Below are positions 43,843-52,540 of a stretch of DNA of 64,000 nucleotides, one piece after another. The notes under the pieces are model-generated. The model was not told the DNA's origin. It searched no databases and saw nothing but the letters and a program-made list of their open reading frames with translations. The stretch comes from Streptomyces broussonetiae (GTDB lineage Bacteria; Actinomycetota; Actinomycetes; Streptomycetales; Streptomycetaceae), in the NCBI RefSeq assembly GCF_009796285.1, contig NZ_CP047020.1, positions 5,146,001-5,210,000 on the forward strand, read 5' to 3'. The stretch's first letter is position 1; every line of letters begins with the position of its first letter. The translations under genes and the position numbers were made by a program.

Positions 43843-44442
43843 GTGTACGAAGGCGTGGTCCAGGACCTCATCGACGAGCTGGGGCGGCTGCCCGGCGTCG
43901 GTCCCAAGAGCGCGCAGCGGATCGCCTTCCACATCCTGCAGGCGGAGCCGACGGACGTGCAGCGTCTCGCCCAGGCCCTGATGGAGGTGAAGGCGAAGGT
44001 CCGCTTCTGCGCGACCTGCGGCAACGTGGCACAGGAGGAGCTGTGCGGCATCTGCCGTGACCCGCGCCGCGATTCCTCGGTCATCTGCGTGGTGGAGGAG
44101 CCCAAGGACGTGGTGGCGATCGAGCGCACCCGCGAATTCCGTGGCCGTTACCACGTCCTGGGCGGCGCGATCAGCCCGATCGAGGGCGTGGGTCCCGACG
44201 ACCTGCGTATACGAGAACTTCTCGCGCGGTTGGCCGACGGGACGGTCACAGAACTGATCCTGGCGACGGACCCGAATCTGGAGGGCGAGGCCACCGCGAC
44301 CTACCTCGCCCGGATGATCAAGCCCATGGGCCTGAAGGTCACCCGCCTGGCCAGCGGCCTCCCGGTGGGTGGCGACCTGGAATACGCGGACGAGGTGACC
44401 CTCGGCCGCGCCTTCGAGGGGAGACGACTCCTAGATGTCTGA
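43843..44442 (+). CDS. recR: Recombination mediator protein RecR
   Basis: 199 residues. The helix-hairpin-helix DELGRLPGVGPKSAQRIAFH, the four-Cys zinc finger CATCGNVAQEELCGIC, and the Toprim part VVEEPKDVVAIE, LATDPNLEGEATATYLA are all intact. With RecO and RecF it loads RecA onto gapped DNA. It overlaps the next gene by eight bases. Confidence 0.95.
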   Translation: MYEGVVQDLIDELGRLPGVGPKSAQRIAFHILQAEPTDVQRLAQALMEVKAKVRFCATCGNVAQEELCGICRDPRRDSSVICVVEEPKDVVAIERTREFRGRYHVLGGAISPIEGVGPDDLRIRELLARLADGTVTELILATDPNLEGEATATYLARMIKPMGLKVTRLASGLPVGGDLEYADEVTLGRAFEGRRLLDV

Positions 44443-45097
44443 CGCCACACTGCACGCGACCGCGCAGAACCCGGACGATTTCGTGGTCCAGATCGCGGAC
44501 CAGGTCGAGAGCTTCCTGGTGGCCGTAACGGAGGTGGCGAGGGGCGACGAGCCCGGCTCGACCGTGCCCTTCCTCCTCCTGGAGGTATCCCAGCTCCTGC
44601 TGGCCGGCGGGCGCCTGGGCGCACACGAGGACATCGTCCCCGACGAGCGCTACGAGCCCGACCTCGGCCTGGAGCCGGACGTCGACGAACTCCGCGAGAA
44701 CCTGGCCCGCCTCCTGGACCCGGTGGACGTGTACTCGGAGGTCTTCGACCCCTACGAGCCGCGCAGGGCGCCCGTCCCGGCCCGGATCTCCGACGACCTG
44801 GCCGACGTCATCATCGACCTGCGCCACGGCATGGCCCACTACCGCGCGGGCCGCACCACCGAGGCCCTGTGGTGGTGGCAGTTCTCCTACTTCTCCAACT
44901 GGGGCCCCACGGCCTCCGCCGTCCTGCGCGCCCTGCAGTCGGTCCTCATCCACGTCCGCCTCAACCAGCCCCTGGAGGAACTGGAGGGTCTCGACACCGA
45001 CCAGGCCACGATGGGCGACGAGACCCTGGAGTTCGAGGCGGGGCGGGTCATGGCGGAGGAGATCGGGGGACCGCTGGGGATGGGGCCGGGCAAGTAA
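44435..45097 (+). CDS. DUF5063 family protein, 220 aa
   Basis: ATG at 44435 overlaps recR. Family features are DDFVVQIADQVESFLVAV, PFLLLEVSQLLLAGGRLGAH and the Trp-rich helix TEALWWWQFSYFSNWGPTAS. It is acidic, helical and cytoplasmic. Coupling to recR suggests but does not prove a link to recombination. Confidence 0.8.
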   Translation: MSDATLHATAQNPDDFVVQIADQVESFLVAVTEVARGDEPGSTVPFLLLEVSQLLLAGGRLGAHEDIVPDERYEPDLGLEPDVDELRENLARLLDPVDVYSEVFDPYEPRRAPVPARISDDLADVIIDLRHGMAHYRAGRTTEALWWWQFSYFSNWGPTASAVLRALQSVLIHVRLNQPLEELEGLDTDQATMGDETLEFEAGRVMAEEIGGPLGMGPGK

Positions 45098-45161
45098 CGA
45101 CTCCGGATCTCCCGATCCCGATCCCCCGGCGCACAGCGGCACTTGGGGAGTCCCGGTGGCC

Positions 45162-45890
45162 TCAGTGGCCGTTCACGACTCCCCACAGGCCCTTCGCCAT
45201 CGTGGTGGCGCCGCCCGCCAGGGCCAGCAGGAGGACCAGGTGGCGGGCCCCGCGTTCGGGGATCCGGGTGGAGATCCTGCTGCCCGCCAGGGCGCCTGCC
45301 GTCATCGCCGCCGCCGTGGTGAGCCACTGCGGTGCCGTCAGGTGGGGCGCGCCGTTCGCGGCGACGGAGAAGGCGTTCACGGCGACGCCGCAGAACTGGG
45401 CGTTGGGCACGAACTCCCGTACCGTCCAGCCCGCGTTGAGGGCGTACAGGGACATCGGTGGGCCGCCCACTCCCGCCGCCGCGTTCATGAAGCCGCCCAG
45501 TGCGCCGGCCGTCATCGCGCCCCGGCCGCCCCTCAGGGCCGGGACCCGGGCGCCGCGCAGCACGAGGAGGACGGCCGCCGTCACCAGTGCGCCCATGGTC
45601 GACAGCAGTACCGGGCGCGGGAGTTGACGGGTGGTCCAGGCGCCCGCCGGGACCGTGCAGGCCGCCGCCAGGCACAGCGGGACCATCGCCGCCGGGCGGA
45701 CCCGGCGCCAGCCGCCCGCCAGGCCGACGACGCTGATCGCGCCGGCGGCGCAGTTCGCGAGGACGACCCCCTGGGCGGGGCCGAGCAGCAGCACCAGGCC
45801 CGGTACGGCGACCAGCGCGAAGCCCATCCCGGTCAGCCACTGCACGCATCCGCCGAGCAGGACGACCGCCGCGAGCAGAATCTCCGTCAT
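45162..45890 (-). CDS. TauE/SafE-family membrane transporter, 242 aa
   Basis: The ATG at 45890 is preferred over the GTG at 45896. About eight hydrophobic segments in two similar halves; GGCVQWLTGMGFALVAVPGL and GGFMNAAAGVGGPPMSLYAL are the two family repeats, each with the Gly-rich turn. Members export or import small organic sulfur or sulfite anions. No sulfur genes are adjacent, so the substrate is unknown. Confidence 0.82.
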   Translation of the reverse strand: MTEILLAAVVLLGGCVQWLTGMGFALVAVPGLVLLLGPAQGVVLANCAAGAISVVGLAGGWRRVRPAAMVPLCLAAACTVPAGAWTTRQLPRPVLLSTMGALVTAAVLLVLRGARVPALRGGRGAMTAGALGGFMNAAAGVGGPPMSLYALNAGWTVREFVPNAQFCGVAVNAFSVAANGAPHLTAPQWLTTAAAMTAGALAGSRISTRIPERGARHLVLLLALAGGATTMAKGLWGVVNGH

Positions 45891-46085
45891 GCTCACCCCC
45901 GTGGTTGGAAACCTAATCCGTCACGGCTGTGACGCGGGGCACTTTCCCGCGTGGTCCGGCGTTGGCTGGGCAGGTGCGGGACGCGGACGCCCGACGTCCC
46001 ATGTCTCACCATGCGGGAGCAGGGTGGTGGAATTCGGGCGCTCGTTAGACTGAGCCGACACAAACGAACCGAGCGAGGAGCGCAC

Positions 46086-47357
46086 GTGGGCCTTGTCGTG
46101 CAGAAGTACGGAGGCTCCTCCGTAGCCGATGCCGAAGGCATCAAGCGCGTCGCCAAGCGGATCGTGGAAGCGAAGAAGAACGGCAACCAGGTTGTCGTCG
46201 TCGTTTCCGCGATGGGCGACACGACGGACGAGCTGATCGATCTCGCCGAGCAGGTTTCTCCGATGCCTGCCGGGCGCGAATTCGACATGCTGCTGACCGC
46301 CGGAGAGCGGATCTCCATGGCCCTGCTGGCGATGGCGATCAAAAACCTGGGCCACGAGGCCCAGTCCTTCACCGGCAGCCAGGCAGGCGTCATCACCGAC
46401 TCGGTCCACAACAAAGCCCGGATCATCGACGTCACGCCGGGCCGGATCCGGGATTCGCTGGACAAGGGCAACATCGCGATCGTCGCCGGTTTCCAGGGCG
46501 TCAGTGCCGACAAGAAGGACATCACCACCCTCGGCCGCGGTGGTTCCGACACCACGGCCGTGGCGCTCGCCGCCGCGCTCGACGCCGAGGTCTGCGAGAT
46601 CTACACCGACGTGGACGGTGTGTTCACCGCCGACCCGCGTGCGGTGAAGAAGGCGAAGAAGATCGACTGGATCTCCTTCGAGGACATGCTGGAGCTGGCG
46701 GCCTCCGGTTCCAAGGTGCTGCTCCACCGCTGTGTGGAGTACGCCCGCCGCTACAACATCCCGATCCACGTCCGGTCCAGCTTCAGCGGACTGCAGGGCA
46801 CGTGGGTCAGCAGTGAGCCGATTGGGGACCAGAAGGTGGAGCAGGCCATCATCTCCGGTGTCGCGCACGACACCTCCGAGGCCAAGATCACGGTCGTCGG
46901 CGTACCGGACAAGCCGGGTGAGGCCGCCGCGATCTTCCGGACCATCGCCGATGCCCAGATCAACATCGACATGGTCGTGCAGAACGTGTCCGCCGCCTCC
47001 ACCGGCCTGACGGACATCTCCTTCACGCTGCCCAAGACCGAGGGCCGCAAGGCCATCGACGCGCTGGAGAAGAACCGTCCCGGCATCGGCTTCGACTCGC
47101 TGCGCTACGACGACCAGATCGGGAAGATCTCGCTGGTCGGCGCGGGTATGAAGACCAACCCGGGGGTCACGGCCTCGTTCTTCGAGGCGCTGAGCGACGC
47201 GGGCGTGAACATCGAGCTGATCTCGACCTCCGAGATCCGTATCTCGGTCGTCACCCGCAAGGACGACGTGCCCGAGGCCGTCCGCGCCGTGCACACCGCC
47301 TTCGGGCTCGACTCCGACACCGACGAGGCCGTCGTCTACGGCGGCACGGGCCGATGA
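46086..47357 (+). CDS. ask: Aspartokinase
   Basis: 423 residues from the GTG at 46086, which follows GAGGAG. The kinase part begins GLVVQKYGGSSVADAEGIKR and holds TAGERISMALLAMAI and LGRGGSDTTAVALAAAL. Two ACT regions follow (ITVVGVPDKPGEAAAIFRTI and ISLVGAGMKTNPGVTASFFE). It phosphorylates aspartate for lysine, threonine, methionine and diaminopimelate. A GTG in VEQAIISGVAHD (about residue 253) matches the place where the separate beta subunit of corynebacterial aspartokinase starts, so an internal start is likely. Followed by asd. Confidence 0.95.
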   Translation: MGLVVQKYGGSSVADAEGIKRVAKRIVEAKKNGNQVVVVVSAMGDTTDELIDLAEQVSPMPAGREFDMLLTAGERISMALLAMAIKNLGHEAQSFTGSQAGVITDSVHNKARIIDVTPGRIRDSLDKGNIAIVAGFQGVSADKKDITTLGRGGSDTTAVALAAALDAEVCEIYTDVDGVFTADPRAVKKAKKIDWISFEDMLELAASGSKVLLHRCVEYARRYNIPIHVRSSFSGLQGTWVSSEPIGDQKVEQAIISGVAHDTSEAKITVVGVPDKPGEAAAIFRTIADAQINIDMVVQNVSAASTGLTDISFTLPKTEGRKAIDALEKNRPGIGFDSLRYDDQIGKISLVGAGMKTNPGVTASFFEALSDAGVNIELISTSEIRISVVTRKDDVPEAVRAVHTAFGLDSDTDEAVVYGGTGR

Positions 47358-47397
47358 CCGCCTCGTACCGGGGCGCCCTGCACGGAGGCGTACGACG

Positions 47398-48450
47398 ATG
47401 ACCGGCAGGCCGACGCTCGCGGTCGTGGGAGCGACCGGAGCCGTCGGCGCGGTCATGCTCCAGATCCTGTCCCAGCGCGCGGACGTCTGGGGTGAGATCC
47501 GCCTGGTCGCGTCCCCGCGCTCGGCCGGCCGCAAGCTGGCCGTGCGCGGCGAGGAGGTCGAGGTGGTGGCCCTGACGGAGGACGCCTTCGACGGGGTCGA
47601 CATCGCCCTGTTCGACGTGCCCGACGAGGTCGCCGCGCAGTGGGCGCCGATCGCCGCCGCACGCGGTGCGGTCGTCGTCGACAACTCGGCCGCCTTCCGG
47701 CTGGACCCCGAGGTGCCGCTCGTGGTGCCCGAGGTCAACCCGCACGCCGCACGGGTCCGCCCGCGCGGGATCGTCGCCAACCCCAACTGCACGACCCTGA
47801 CGATGATCGTCGCCCTGGGCGCGCTGCACGCCGAGTTCGGGCTGCGCGAGCTGGTGGTGTCGTCGTACCAGGCGGTGAGCGGGGCCGGCCGGGCCGGTGT
47901 GGAGGCGCTGCGCGCCCAGCTGTCCCTGGTGGCCGGCACCGAGCTGGGTACCAAGCCCGGGGACGTACGGCGGGCCGTCGGGGACGACACCGGGCCCTTC
48001 CCGGAGCCGGTCGCGCTGAACGTCGTCCCCTGGGCCGGGTCGCTGCGCGAGGACGGCTGGTCGTCGGAGGAGATGAAGGTCCGCGACGAGTCCCGCAAGA
48101 TCCTCGGGCTGCCTCGGCTGCCGGTCGCCGTGACCTGTGTCCGGGTGCCCGTGGTCACCACGCACTCGCTGACCGTCCACGCCCGCTTCCAGGGGGAGGT
48201 CACCGTGGACGGGGCCAGGGAGATCCTCGCGACCGCGCCCGGCGTGGTGCTGTACGACGACCCGGCCGCCGGTGAGTTCCCGACTCCGGCGGATGTCGTG
48301 GGGACCGATCCGACCTGGGTGGGCCGGGTACGGCGGGCCCTGGACGACCCGACCGCGCTCGAGCTGTTCGTGTGCGGCGACAACCTGCGCAAGGGTGCCG
48401 CGCTGAACACCGCACAGATCGCGGAGCTGGTCGCTGCCGAGTTCTGCTGA
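47398..48450 (+). CDS. asd: Aspartate-semialdehyde dehydrogenase
   Basis: 350 residues. NADP loop VVGATGAVGAVMLQIL, the catalytic Cys in IVANPNCTTLTMIV, and the His-bearing CVRVPVVTTHSLTVH are intact. It reduces aspartyl phosphate from aspartokinase to the semialdehyde. It lies 40 bases after ask in one operon; a terminator follows at 48566. Confidence 0.95.
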   Translation: MTGRPTLAVVGATGAVGAVMLQILSQRADVWGEIRLVASPRSAGRKLAVRGEEVEVVALTEDAFDGVDIALFDVPDEVAAQWAPIAAARGAVVVDNSAAFRLDPEVPLVVPEVNPHAARVRPRGIVANPNCTTLTMIVALGALHAEFGLRELVVSSYQAVSGAGRAGVEALRAQLSLVAGTELGTKPGDVRRAVGDDTGPFPEPVALNVVPWAGSLREDGWSSEEMKVRDESRKILGLPRLPVAVTCVRVPVVTTHSLTVHARFQGEVTVDGAREILATAPGVVLYDDPAAGEFPTPADVVGTDPTWVGRVRRALDDPTALELFVCGDNLRKGAALNTAQIAELVAAEFC

Positions 48451-48565
48451 GTTTCCCTTACCTTTGGTGCCATTTGTAGGGTCTGCGTAAGAAGTGTGTT
48501 CAGGAGCATGGTCCGGACCGCTTGAACCAAGCCGTACGGCAGCAGAGGATCACCAGAGGAATCTT

Positions 48566-48601
48566 CTCCCCGCCCCGCGCAACCGCTTGCAGGGCGGGGA
48601 G
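48566..48601 (+). terminator. Terminator after ask-asd
   Basis: CTCCCCGCCC (48566-48575) pairs with GGGCGGGGAG (48592-48601) over a 16-base loop, flanked by TCTT before and TCTTT shortly after. The rest of the 48451-48802 gap shows no convincing gene; it should hold the promoter of the sigma factor. Confidence 0.65.
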
Positions 48602-48802
48602 CGTCTTTGCGGTCACCCTTGCGGGGCCTGGGGGCGAACGATCCTGGCGTGGGGACGTCGTGCCCGAGGCGTGGGGACGCTTCGGGCGCATGGGACATAA
48701 GGGAAGAGCGGGACGCATGACGGCACTTGAGGCACCGTCGGTTGTCGCACATGTGACGCCCGGCACGTACAACCCTGGCGGGGTCGGACGTGTCCAACAG
48801 GC

Positions 48803-49486
48803 GTGGCAGAGGTACTCGAACTCAGCGCGGCCCGCGGCACCGCGGCTCTCCGGCCGCCCCGTGCGGTGCTCCGGCCCCGCCCGCCCGGCGGCATGCCGGT
48901 GATCGCGCCCATGCCCGCCGCGCGGCCCGCCCGCATACCCGGTCAGCGAGACGGATCCGACGAGAGTGCGGGGGCCGCCGCGTCCGCGACCGTCGGGACC
49001 ACCGTCGATCACCTCACCGAGACCTACCGCGCGCACTACCGCTCGCTGCTGGGTCTCGCCGCGCTGCTCCTCGACGACACCGCCTCCTGCGAGGACGTCG
49101 TCCAGGAGGCCTTCATCCGCGTGCACTCCGCCCGCAAACGCGTCCGCGACCCCGAGAAGACCCTCGCCTACCTCCGCCAGACGGTCGTCAACCTCTCCCG
49201 GTCCACGCTGCGCCGGCGCATCCTCGGCCTGAAGCTGCTCTCCAAGCCGATGCCCGACATGGCCAGTGCGGAGGAGGGCGCCTACGACCAGCTGGAGCGC
49301 CGGGATCTGATCAAGGCGATGAAGGGGCTGCAGCGCCGCCAGCGCGAGGTCCTTGTGCTGCGCTACTTCGCGGACATGACCGAGGCCCAGGTCGCCGAGA
49401 CCCTCGGGCTCTCGCTGGGTTCGGTGAAGGCGTACGGCTCGCGCGGCATCGCCGCGCTGCGGGTGGCCATGGAGGCACCGGCATGA
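48803..49486 (+). CDS. RNA polymerase sigma factor, SigE-type (ECF group)
   Basis: 227 residues from a GTG at 48803. A Pro/Ala-rich lead of about 65 residues precedes sigma region 2 (ETYRAHYRSLLGLAALLLDD, ASCEDVVQEAFIRVH) and region 4 (MKGLQRRQREVLVLRYFADM, TEAQVAETLGLSLGSVKAYG). It directs RNA polymerase to its own promoters. The stop overlaps a tiny cistron that leads into a membrane protein gene, the expected place of an anti-sigma factor. Confidence 0.88.
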   Translation: MAEVLELSAARGTAALRPPRAVLRPRPPGGMPVIAPMPAARPARIPGQRDGSDESAGAAASATVGTTVDHLTETYRAHYRSLLGLAALLLDDTASCEDVVQEAFIRVHSARKRVRDPEKTLAYLRQTVVNLSRSTLRRRILGLKLLSKPMPDMASAEEGAYDQLERRDLIKAMKGLQRRQREVLVLRYFADMTEAQVAETLGLSLGSVKAYGSRGIAALRVAMEAPA

Positions 49487-49506
49487 GCGACCGAGAGACA
49501 GCATGA
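49483..49506 (+). other. Seven-codon minicistron linking the sigma factor and membrane protein genes
   Basis: An ATG at 49483 overlaps the sigma factor stop (ATGA) and reads MSDRETA before a TGA at 49504 that overlaps the ATG (49503) of the next gene. The 20 bases 49483-49502 and 49503-49522 match at 16 positions, so the start region has been tandemly duplicated. Ribosomes could pass along by two successive stop-restart events. Confidence 0.5.
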
Positions 49507-50753
49507 CCGAGCGAGAGGCAGGGGGCGATTCCGATGCACGTCACTCCCACGAACGGCACGAGCCCTTCGCCTGGCGCGAACCGACGAAGCGGCATGAGCA
49601 AGAGCACACGCAATCGCACGCTGGGAACGGAACTGTGAACCACGGCCCCGACGAGAAGGACCCCGAGGGGCTCGGCCCGGACTTCGACGGCTCCGGCCAG
49701 TACCTCGACGGCCCCGGCCAGTACTTCGGCGGCTCCGGCCAGGACGAGCCGGCCCTGCGGCGTCTGCTGCACTCCGCCGTCGACGACCTCGAGCCGCGCG
49801 ACGGCACGCTGGAGCACCTGCGCCGGGCGGTGCCCGCCCGGCGGGCCCGCAAGCGCCAGGCCGTCGTCGGGGTGGCGGCCGCGGCGCTGTTCTTCGGCAC
49901 CGCGATCCCCGCCCTCGTGCAGGTGTCGGACTCCGGCGGCTCCGACCCCAACACCGCCATGGCCGGCCAGTCCTCCCAGGCCCAGGGCGGCGCAGGGCAG
50001 GACAAGGACAAGAACGGCGACACGGGCGGCAGGAAGGACCCCGGCGCCGTGAGCGCCAAGCCGGGCAGGCAGCCCGGCAGGCCCGGCGAGAAGGGCCGGA
50101 GCGGGGGCGGCGGCACGGACTCCGCGGGCGGCGCCAACCCGACCGCGACCCTGGTCGCCGGCGAGGCCCCGCCGTGCACGGCCGTCCAGCTCGGCTCGGC
50201 CACCGGCAACACCGACGCCCCCGACTCCGCGGGCATCGTCTACGGCACCTTCAAGGTCACCAACACCTCCGTCGCCGCCTGCGGCGTCACCGGCGCGGGC
50301 ACGGTCACACCCGTCGCCCGGGGCGCGGCCCAGCAGGCCAAGATCGGCGCCGTCCGGCACACGGCCGGGGACCCGGCGACCGGACTGCCCGATCCCTCGC
50401 TGGAGGTCTCGGGGCTGGTGCTGCAGCCCGGCGCCGCCTACGAGGAGAAGTTCGCCTTCGTGCCCTCGCAGACCTGCCCCACCACCGGTGGCACCACCAG
50501 CGGCGGTACCACCACCGGCGGCGCCACGCCGGACCCGACGCCCAGTCAGGACGCGGGTGCCACCGGCGGCTCGGCCACCACGGGGGGCACGGCATCGGGC
50601 GCGACCCCCCAGCCGGTCACCGAGGAGGGCACGGCGGACGGCAGCGTCGTGGTCACGCACACGGCACAGGGCGGCTCCCCCTCGGCCTCGGCGACGGTGC
50701 CGGCGGAGTGCGCCGGGACCGTCTACTACACCGGGGTGCTGGCGGGGTCGTAG
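49503..50753 (+). CDS. Single-pass membrane protein, probable partner of the sigma factor
   Basis: 416 residues. The cytoplasmic part (1-125) includes a short repeat (GSGQYLDGPGQYFGGSGQDE) and LLHSAVDDLEPRDGTLEHLR; then a membrane helix near 128-147 (VGVAAAALFFGTAIPALVQV); then a long outer part with Gly/Lys-rich linker, a beta domain (VYGTFKVTNTSVAACGVTGA) and Thr/Gly-rich repeats (TTGGTTSGGTTTGGATPDPT). There is no recognised anti-sigma zinc motif. Position and topology suggest it holds the sigma factor; this is inferred. Confidence 0.65.
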   Translation: MTEREAGGDSDARHSHERHEPFAWREPTKRHEQEHTQSHAGNGTVNHGPDEKDPEGLGPDFDGSGQYLDGPGQYFGGSGQDEPALRRLLHSAVDDLEPRDGTLEHLRRAVPARRARKRQAVVGVAAAALFFGTAIPALVQVSDSGGSDPNTAMAGQSSQAQGGAGQDKDKNGDTGGRKDPGAVSAKPGRQPGRPGEKGRSGGGGTDSAGGANPTATLVAGEAPPCTAVQLGSATGNTDAPDSAGIVYGTFKVTNTSVAACGVTGAGTVTPVARGAAQQAKIGAVRHTAGDPATGLPDPSLEVSGLVLQPGAAYEEKFAFVPSQTCPTTGGTTSGGTTTGGATPDPTPSQDAGATGGSATTGGTASGATPQPVTEEGTADGSVVVTHTAQGGSPSASATVPAECAGTVYYTGVLAGS

Positions 50754-50763
50754 ACCTGCCCGG

Positions 50764-51567
50764 CTACGGGGCGCTCACCGGCGCCGTGTCCTGCGGCTCC
50801 TCCTGCTCCTTGGGCGCCAGGCCCAGCTCGGCGTCCCGTACCGCCTCGGCCTCGCGCCTGAGCAGGCGGAACCACATGAAGACCACGAAGCCGGCGAAGA
50901 CGAACCACTCGCCGGTGTAGCCGAGGTTCTGGAAGGCCTTCAGGTCCAGCCCGGTGCCCGCCGGGGCGCTCGCGGGGACGGCCGTCATCCCGGAGTCGGC
51001 CCTGTCGAGCGTGATCCAGGCGTCGTACAGCTTGTACGGCACCAGGTTCACCAGCGACGCCGAGCTGATCGCCGCCGTCTGCCCGGCGGGGAGCCCGCCG
51101 GCCGCGCTGACCCCGTTGTCCCCGGGCGTCTCGGACGCCTGGAGTGCGCCGGTGACCGTGACCTCTCCGGTGGGCGGGGCCGGGGCCTTCGCCGCCTGTG
51201 CCGTGCCCGGCAGCCAGCCCCGCACCACGGGCAGCGCCTTGCCGGAGTCGGTGCGCAGCAGTGTCAGGACGTAGAAGCCCTGCTTGTCGCCCAGCTGCCG
51301 GCCGGGTACCAGCAGCTGCGTGCCGTAGTGGCCGCGCGCGGTGACCCGGCGTCCCGAGGTGGCCGTGTCGACGGGCAGCATCGAGTCCAGCGGCCTGGCG
51401 GTCTCCCGCTGGTCGGAGGCGGCCTGCTTGGTCGCGGCATGGCTGTCGTGCACCCGCGCCTCGAACCGGCTCAGCTGCCACGACCCCATGAAGATGCAGA
51501 ACGGGATGGCGAGCAGCACGAAGACGTTGATGCCCCACCAGCGGGGTGTCAGCAGAAAGCGGTACAC
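50764..51567 (-). CDS. SURF1 family protein
   Basis: 267 residues from a GTG at 51567 (GTG codons at 51576 and 51579 are alternatives). Two membrane helices flank an outer domain: WWGINVFVLLAIPFCIFMGS with WQLSRFEARV near the start, and FVFAGFVVFMWFRLLRREAE near the end. Inside lie TARGHYGTQLLVPGRQLGDK and LPVVRGWLPG, typical of SURF1/Shy1. The family helps assemble haem-copper cytochrome c oxidase. Confidence 0.85.
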   Translation of the reverse strand: MYRFLLTPRWWGINVFVLLAIPFCIFMGSWQLSRFEARVHDSHAATKQAASDQRETARPLDSMLPVDTATSGRRVTARGHYGTQLLVPGRQLGDKQGFYVLTLLRTDSGKALPVVRGWLPGTAQAAKAPAPPTGEVTVTGALQASETPGDNGVSAAGGLPAGQTAAISSASLVNLVPYKLYDAWITLDRADSGMTAVPASAPAGTGLDLKAFQNLGYTGEWFVFAGFVVFMWFRLLRREAEAVRDAELGLAPKEQEEPQDTAPVSAP

Positions 51568-51629
51568 GCCCACCACGGTACGGCGCCACCGCCGGGCACC
51601 CGTCCGCGGGTCGGCCCTCGGCCTGTCCC

Positions 51630-52469
51630 TCAGCCCTTGGTGGCCTTCAGCGAGTAGATCAGCGGGATGCGCGGATGGCCGTCCGGGAAGCGGTGGTAGC
51701 CGCCCCGGACCTCGAAGTTCTCGAAACGGGGGAAGACCGACACGTCGTGCTCGTGCAGGAACTCGATGTGCAGTCCGGTCGCGGCGAGCGCGGAGACGAC
51801 GTCGCCGAGCGTGTGCTGCCACTGGACGCTGCGGTTGTGGACCGTCTCGGCGTCCGGGTCGGCATAGGTGCCGGGCTCGTCCCACACCTGGGCGTCGCGG
51901 GCGAAGTAGTCGCGCACGATCCGGGTGCCGGTCGCGTCGTCCAGGGACTCGGTGACCGGGTGGAACTCGGCGAGGTAGAGGAAGCCGCCGGGGGCGACCA
52001 GGGAGGCGGCCGTCTCGGCCCAGCGGCGGATGTCGGGCAGCCAGCACAGCGCGCCGAGCCCGGTGTAGACGATGTCGTACGACGCCTCGGGCACCGACTG
52101 CGCCGCGTCGTACACGTCGCCCGTGACGAAGGCGGCGCGCTCGGGGCCGTGGCCGAGGCCGGCCGCGAGCGCGCGGGCGGCCTCCACGGCCGGGGCGGAG
52201 AAGTCCAGGCCGACGACGCGGGCGGCGCCGCGGTGGGCCCAGGAGAGGGTGTCGGTGCCGATGTGGCACTGCAGGTGCAGCAGGGTCCTCCCGGTGACGT
52301 CGCCGACCTCGGCCGTCTCGAAGTCCCGCAGGACGTCCGGGCGGGTGCGGAAGGCGTCGAGGTCGTAGAAGTCGCCCGCGACATGGACGGGAACTCTTTC
52401 GTCCCACATGGCGCGATTGTCCTCGCGCCAGTTCGACGGGACGGACGCCGACGGGTCTTCTGTGGTCAT
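51630..52469 (-). CDS. SAM-dependent methyltransferase, class I
   Basis: 279 residues from the ATG at 52469. Residues 50-160 form the Rossmann part: GRTLLHLQCHIGTDTLSWAH (motif I), RVVGLDFSAPAVEAARALA (motif II with the ribose-binding acid), DIVYTGLGALCWLPDIRRW (motif IV). The C-terminal half has FYLAEFHP-like LYLAEFHPVTESL and HTLGDVVSALAATGL. The methyl acceptor is unknown. Nothing nearby points to a pathway. Confidence 0.82.
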   Translation of the reverse strand: MTTEDPSASVPSNWREDNRAMWDERVPVHVAGDFYDLDAFRTRPDVLRDFETAEVGDVTGRTLLHLQCHIGTDTLSWAHRGAARVVGLDFSAPAVEAARALAAGLGHGPERAAFVTGDVYDAAQSVPEASYDIVYTGLGALCWLPDIRRWAETAASLVAPGGFLYLAEFHPVTESLDDATGTRIVRDYFARDAQVWDEPGTYADPDAETVHNRSVQWQHTLGDVVSALAATGLHIEFLHEHDVSVFPRFENFEVRGGYHRFPDGHPRIPLIYSLKATKG

Positions 52470-52540
52470 GATCCGAAAGTTATCCACAGGCTGCGCGCAC
52501 CCGCCACCCAATTGTCGGCGCGGCCAGGCAGTATGGGCGC

